The position numbers and the translations under genes were made by a program. The notes beneath the pieces were generated by a model. That model saw only the letters and a program-made list of their open reading frames with translations. It did not search any database and was not told the DNA's origin. Shown piece after piece: positions 61,548 through 64,000 of a stretch of DNA of 64,000 nt. This DNA is from Oscillospiraceae bacterium (GTDB lineage Bacteria > Bacillota > Clostridia > UBA1381 > UMGS1253), in contig SVKA01000005.1 of the NCBI GenBank assembly GCA_015068725.1, positions 1 to 64,000 on the forward strand, read 5' to 3'. The first letter of the stretch is position 1. Each line of letters begins with the position of its first letter.

Positions 61548-62402
61548 ATGAGAAGAAATGCTTTGGATACAGAAAGCCAAAAGGAAAAACAAATGAGAAG
61601 AAACAGGGAAAACAGAAAGAGAAAAATAAAACAAAGAGAAAATGAAGATATCCGTATAAGACATATAAAAAGACAGAAGAAAAAGAGAAAAAGAAGGATA
61701 TTTTTCAGGGCGTTTCTTCTGTTGTTTCTTTTATTTAGTGTGTGCGCTATAATTATGTTTATGACGCCGTGGTTTAATATTGCCACGATAGAGGTTTCGG
61801 GCAATTCGTATGTAAGTGCTGATGCAATAACGGCGCAAAGTGAGATATACGAGGGCGCAAATACTTTTAAAATAAGCACCTCGTATGCAAACGAGCAAAT
61901 TGCCAAAATGCCGTACATAAAAAGTGTGAATGTAGAGCGCAGACTGCCAAACAAAATTGTAATTGAGGTTGTGGAAAGCCACGCGGTAGCGTATTTTGAA
62001 TATTTTGGAGGCTATGCTCTTATAGACGAAGATGCAAGAGCACTCGAGATTGTGTATGAAGCACCAAAGGATTGTATCCAGATTGTGGGTTGCGAGTTAA
62101 AATATTTTTCGCCGGGAAGCAAAATAAGCATTGACTCGCAAGAAAAATTTGATATAATATTATTATATATAGGTGAACTTGAGAAAACGGAATTTTGCAG
62201 GAGTGTAAATCTTCTTGATGTAACTAATATGGTAGACGTCAAATTCAAATTTGAAAACCGTTTGACAGTATTTTGCGGCGAATCAAAGAATTTGGACAGA
62301 AAGCTTTTGACCTTCACGGAGATTGCATACAATCAGCTTTCCCCCAATGCCAGAGGAGAAATAGATTTGCGTATTGACAGTAAAGCCTATTACAGACCAT
62401 AA
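61548..62402 (+). CDS. ftsQ: cell-division protein FtsQ/DivIB
   Basis: Bitopic divisome protein. 284 residues: a very basic cytoplasmic head (1-54; RNRENRKRKIKQRE, KRQKKKRKRR), one membrane segment (about 55-76), a POTRA domain (about 79-147: FNIATIEVSGNSYVSADAI, YIKSVNVERRLPNKIVIEVVE) and the FtsQ beta domain to the end. The order POTRA then beta domain and its place after murA identify it. The head is about twice as long and more basic than usual and may bind DNA, RNA or acidic lipids; this is a guess. Confidence 0.9.
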   Translation: MRRNALDTESQKEKQMRRNRENRKRKIKQRENEDIRIRHIKRQKKKRKRRIFFRAFLLLFLLFSVCAIIMFMTPWFNIATIEVSGNSYVSADAITAQSEIYEGANTFKISTSYANEQIAKMPYIKSVNVERRLPNKIVIEVVESHAVAYFEYFGGYALIDEDARALEIVYEAPKDCIQIVGCELKYFSPGSKISIDSQEKFDIILLYIGELEKTEFCRSVNLLDVTNMVDVKFKFENRLTVFCGESKNLDRKLLTFTEIAYNQLSPNARGEIDLRIDSKAYYRP

Positions 62403-62426
62403 AATAAGCAAATGCGAGGGAACGTA

Positions 62427-63185
62427 ATGAGCAAAAGACACATAAAGGCACAACTTGCGCTTGGTATTGTTTGCGCAATTTTGGCCTTTGTAATAACTAC
62501 ACAGCTTTCGAGCGTGCGAAAAAATGTAGCGGTTGAGTCGAGCAAGGCCCAAAGAGCCGAAGAGCTTGCGCTCGAGCTTGGAAAAGAAAAAGAAAAAAAT
62601 GCTGATTTATATCTTCAGCTTTACAGTGCACAAAATGACCTTAATCAGTATCGTGCACAAGCTGAGGACAGCAGCGACTATGCCAAGATTATGTCAGAGC
62701 AGCTTAAACGAAGCGAGGTTCTGGCAGGACTTACCGAGGTTGAAGGCGCTGGCATAATACTTACGCTCTCAGATAGCACCTATCCTTCTATATCGGGAGC
62801 AACCGTTATAGAAAATGAGGCTCTTATAATCCATGACAGCGATTTGCGTCTTGCTATTACAGAGCTTGCAGCTGCAGGTGCAGAGGCATATTCAATTAAT
62901 GGTCAGCGCATTATATCTACAACGCCAATACGCTGTGTCGGACCGGTTATAACTGTAAACGAGCAGAAAATGGCACCGCCGTACGAAATATGTGCAATTG
63001 GTGAGCCAAAAACGCTCGAAGCGGCGGTCAATATGCGTGGCGGGCTACGGGATTTATTCGGCTCGGTTGGCATAGGTGTAGAAGTGAAAACATCCGATAA
63101 GGTCAAAATCGAGCGTTATACGGGAACTGTAAATTATAAATATGCTGTGCCTGTTATCAATGAGAGCGGAGGTGACGGGCAGTGA
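62427..63185 (+). CDS. DUF881 (YlxW-like) membrane protein
   Basis: A 252-residue DUF881 protein of unknown function, often found between divIB and ftsZ in Firmicutes. An N-terminal membrane segment (about 8-26), a coiled coil (about 35-90, rich in Glu, Lys and Ala) and the conserved extracellular DUF881 domain (TEVEGAGIILTLSDS, ALIIHDSDLRLAITELAAAGAEAYSING, VGPVITVN) are visible. The start is taken at MSKRHIKAQ after GAGGG; the track start five codons earlier overlaps the site. A role in division or envelope upkeep is likely only by context. Confidence 0.85.
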   Translation: MSKRHIKAQLALGIVCAILAFVITTQLSSVRKNVAVESSKAQRAEELALELGKEKEKNADLYLQLYSAQNDLNQYRAQAEDSSDYAKIMSEQLKRSEVLAGLTEVEGAGIILTLSDSTYPSISGATVIENEALIIHDSDLRLAITELAAAGAEAYSINGQRIISTTPIRCVGPVITVNEQKMAPPYEICAIGEPKTLEAAVNMRGGLRDLFGSVGIGVEVKTSDKVKIERYTGTVNYKYAVPVINESGGDGQ

Positions 63186-63532
63186 GCGGTGTAATTATAG
63201 GAGTTGTTGTGGGCGTCGTTGTGGCGGCGCTTACGAATATTCATATACCGAGTGCATACTCCTTGTATGTTGCGATAGGAATTTTAGCGGCGATGGACTC
63301 GGTGTGCGGCGGAATAAGCGCATCAATTTCGAAAAACTTTAATCTTAAAATATTTTTGACGGGATTATTTTTTAATTCCATCGTTGCAATTGCGCTTGTA
63401 TATCTTGGAAAATCACTTGGAGTTGACCTTTCTTTAGCTGCAGTTGTGGTGTTTGGCTCAAGAATTATTCAAAATTTTGCAATAATTCGAAGATTACTCT
63501 TGAATAAATTAGAAAAAAAGGGTAAAATATAG
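63182..63532 (+). CDS. sbp: small basic protein Sbp (DUF1290)
   Basis: A 116-residue membrane protein of the DUF1290/Sbp family with three hydrophobic segments (about 3-20, 25-47, 58-80) and a basic C-terminus ([14 protein letters not shown]). GTG start after GGAGGTG, overlapping the stop of the DUF881 gene. The family lies next to ftsZ or ftsA in many clostridia and bacilli; its function is not known. Confidence 0.85.
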   Translation: MSGVIIGVVVGVVVAALTNIHIPSAYSLYVAIGILAAMDSVCGGISASISKNFNLKIFLTGLFFNSIVAIALVYLGKSLGVDLSLAAVVVFGSRIIQNFAIIRRLLLNKLEKKGKI

Positions 63533-63597
63533 ATAAGCAAGATTACATTTTGATTAAAATTACTTTTCAAAAGAAAAACGGTAAGGAGGAAATAAGG

Positions 63598-64000
63598 GTG
63601 TTTGATATCGATATGGAAACAAACAACGTTGCCAAAATTAAAGTAGTAGGTGTTGGTGGCGGCGGTAACAACGCAGTAAACAGAATGATTGATGCAGGGG
63701 TTAAGTGTGTAGATTTTATCGCAGTTAATACCGATGCACAGGTGTTAAAGGAGTCAAAGGCTGACACAAAATTGCAGATAGGTGAAAAGCTTACACGCGG
63801 ACTTGGTGCGGGAGCTAATCCCGAGATTGGTGAAAAGGCCGCTCAGGAAAGCAAGGACGAAATCGAAGCAGTGCTTAAAGGTGCTGATATGGTATTTATT
63901 ACCGCAGGTATGGGTGGCGGTACAGGTACAGGTGCCGCAGCAGTAATTGCAGGTATAGCAAAGGGACTTGGAATACTTACAGTAGCTATTGTTACAAAGC
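63598..64000 (+). CDS. ftsZ: cell-division GTPase FtsZ (5' part, runs off the window)
   Basis: Tubulin-like GTPase that forms the division ring. Only the first 134 codons are present. The GTG at 63598 follows TAAGGAGG; a second in-frame ATG five codons later (METNN) is possible. Visible: [26 protein letters not shown], and the start of the GTP-binding tubulin signature GGGTGTGAAA. There is no ftsA between sbp and ftsZ, as is usual in clostridia. It was not in the ORF track because it is open at the edge. Confidence 0.97.
   Translation, partial: MFDIDMETNNVAKIKVVGVGGGGNNAVNRMIDAGVKCVDFIAVNTDAQVLKESKADTKLQIGEKLTRGLGAGANPEIGEKAAQESKDEIEAVLKGADMVFITAGMGGGTGTGAAAVIAGIAKGLGILTVAIVTK

Noticed and set aside
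61115-61954. 279-aa minus-strand ORF opposite murA and ftsQ
   Set aside because: It covers the end of murA and start of ftsQ on the opposite strand, is rich in Cys, Ser, Leu and Ile without any domain, and has no ribosome site; it is a shadow of A-rich coding sequence.
1-64000. CRISPR arrays, tRNA or rRNA genes, IS elements, prophage or toxin-antitoxin modules
   Set aside because: Reading the intergenic stretches on both strands showed no direct-repeat arrays, cloverleaf-type sequences, transposases or phage genes; all gaps are explained by promoters, terminators and the elements listed.

Overview
The window looks like chromosome of a low-to-medium G+C, Gram-positive, anaerobic member of the Clostridia. 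The evidence is as follows. There is a complete Firmicutes-type block from yicC to thiN followed by a Firmicutes-type dcw (division and cell wall) cluster. Class III (oxygen-sensitive) ribonucleotide reductase is encoded by nrdDG. MurE carries the DNPR motif expected for meso-diaminopimelate peptidoglycan. There are three S-layer-homology (SLH) surface proteins, and genes typical of spore formers: GerMN, SpoVD-like PBP and SleC-like cortex-lytic proteins. Sigma-A promoters with 17-bp spacers and GNRA- or T-rich-looped intrinsic terminators are easy to find. The species cannot be named from this; an SLH-rich gut clostridium such as a Monoglobus relative is only a guess. I see no tRNA, rRNA, CRISPR, IS element or prophage.

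Region 1 (1-13.1 kb) is mostly envelope and accessory genes. Two tandem SLH proteins come first (the first starts next to the window edge and has strongly biased codons), then a secreted InlB-repeat-like protein. Next are an RpiB/LacAB-type isomerase divergent from a NodB-type deacetylase, MutS2 and an OPA-type MFS transporter. Region 2 (13.2-21.8 kb) holds a DacF-like D,D-carboxypeptidase, a Cof-type HAD phosphatase, a GerMN protein and a PhoB/PhoR-type two-component system. It ends with a three-gene operon that looks like a SleC spore cortex-lytic enzyme split into separate genes (a prodomain-like protein, a SpoIID-like catalytic domain with three peptidoglycan-binding modules, and a second peptidoglycan-binding protein).

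Region 3 (21.7-33.5 kb, all on the minus strand) has dUTPase, nrdD-nrdG under a promoter with a textbook tandem NrdR-box pair, and a small secreted protein. It also has a third SLH paralogue with a long leader, O-acetylhomoserine sulfhydrylase (metY), and a heterodimeric ABC exporter whose first subunit has a degenerate ATP site.

Region 4 (33.6-49.1 kb, plus strand) is one long apparent operon: yicC-remA-gmk-rpoZ-coaBC-priA-def-fmt-yugP-rsmB-rlmN-stp-prkC-rsgA-rpe-thiN. It links RNA turnover, nucleotide and CoA supply, replication restart, N-terminal formyl and deformyl processing, rRNA methylation, PASTA-kinase signalling and ribosome assembly. rsgA has no ATG/GTG/TTG at its expected start; an ACG codon sits exactly where the start should be.

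Region 5 (49.2-64 kb, plus strand) is the dcw cluster: mraZ-rsmH-ftsL-pbp(spoVD/ftsI)-murE-murF-mraY-ftsW-murG-murA-ftsQ-DUF881-sbp-ftsZ (ftsZ runs off the edge). murD, murC and murB are missing from it. Upstream of mraZ lie phased A-tracts, two sigma-A promoters and three 10-bp-spaced MraZ-box repeats overlapping the second promoter. A terminator-like hairpin and a new promoter separate ftsL from the transpeptidase gene.
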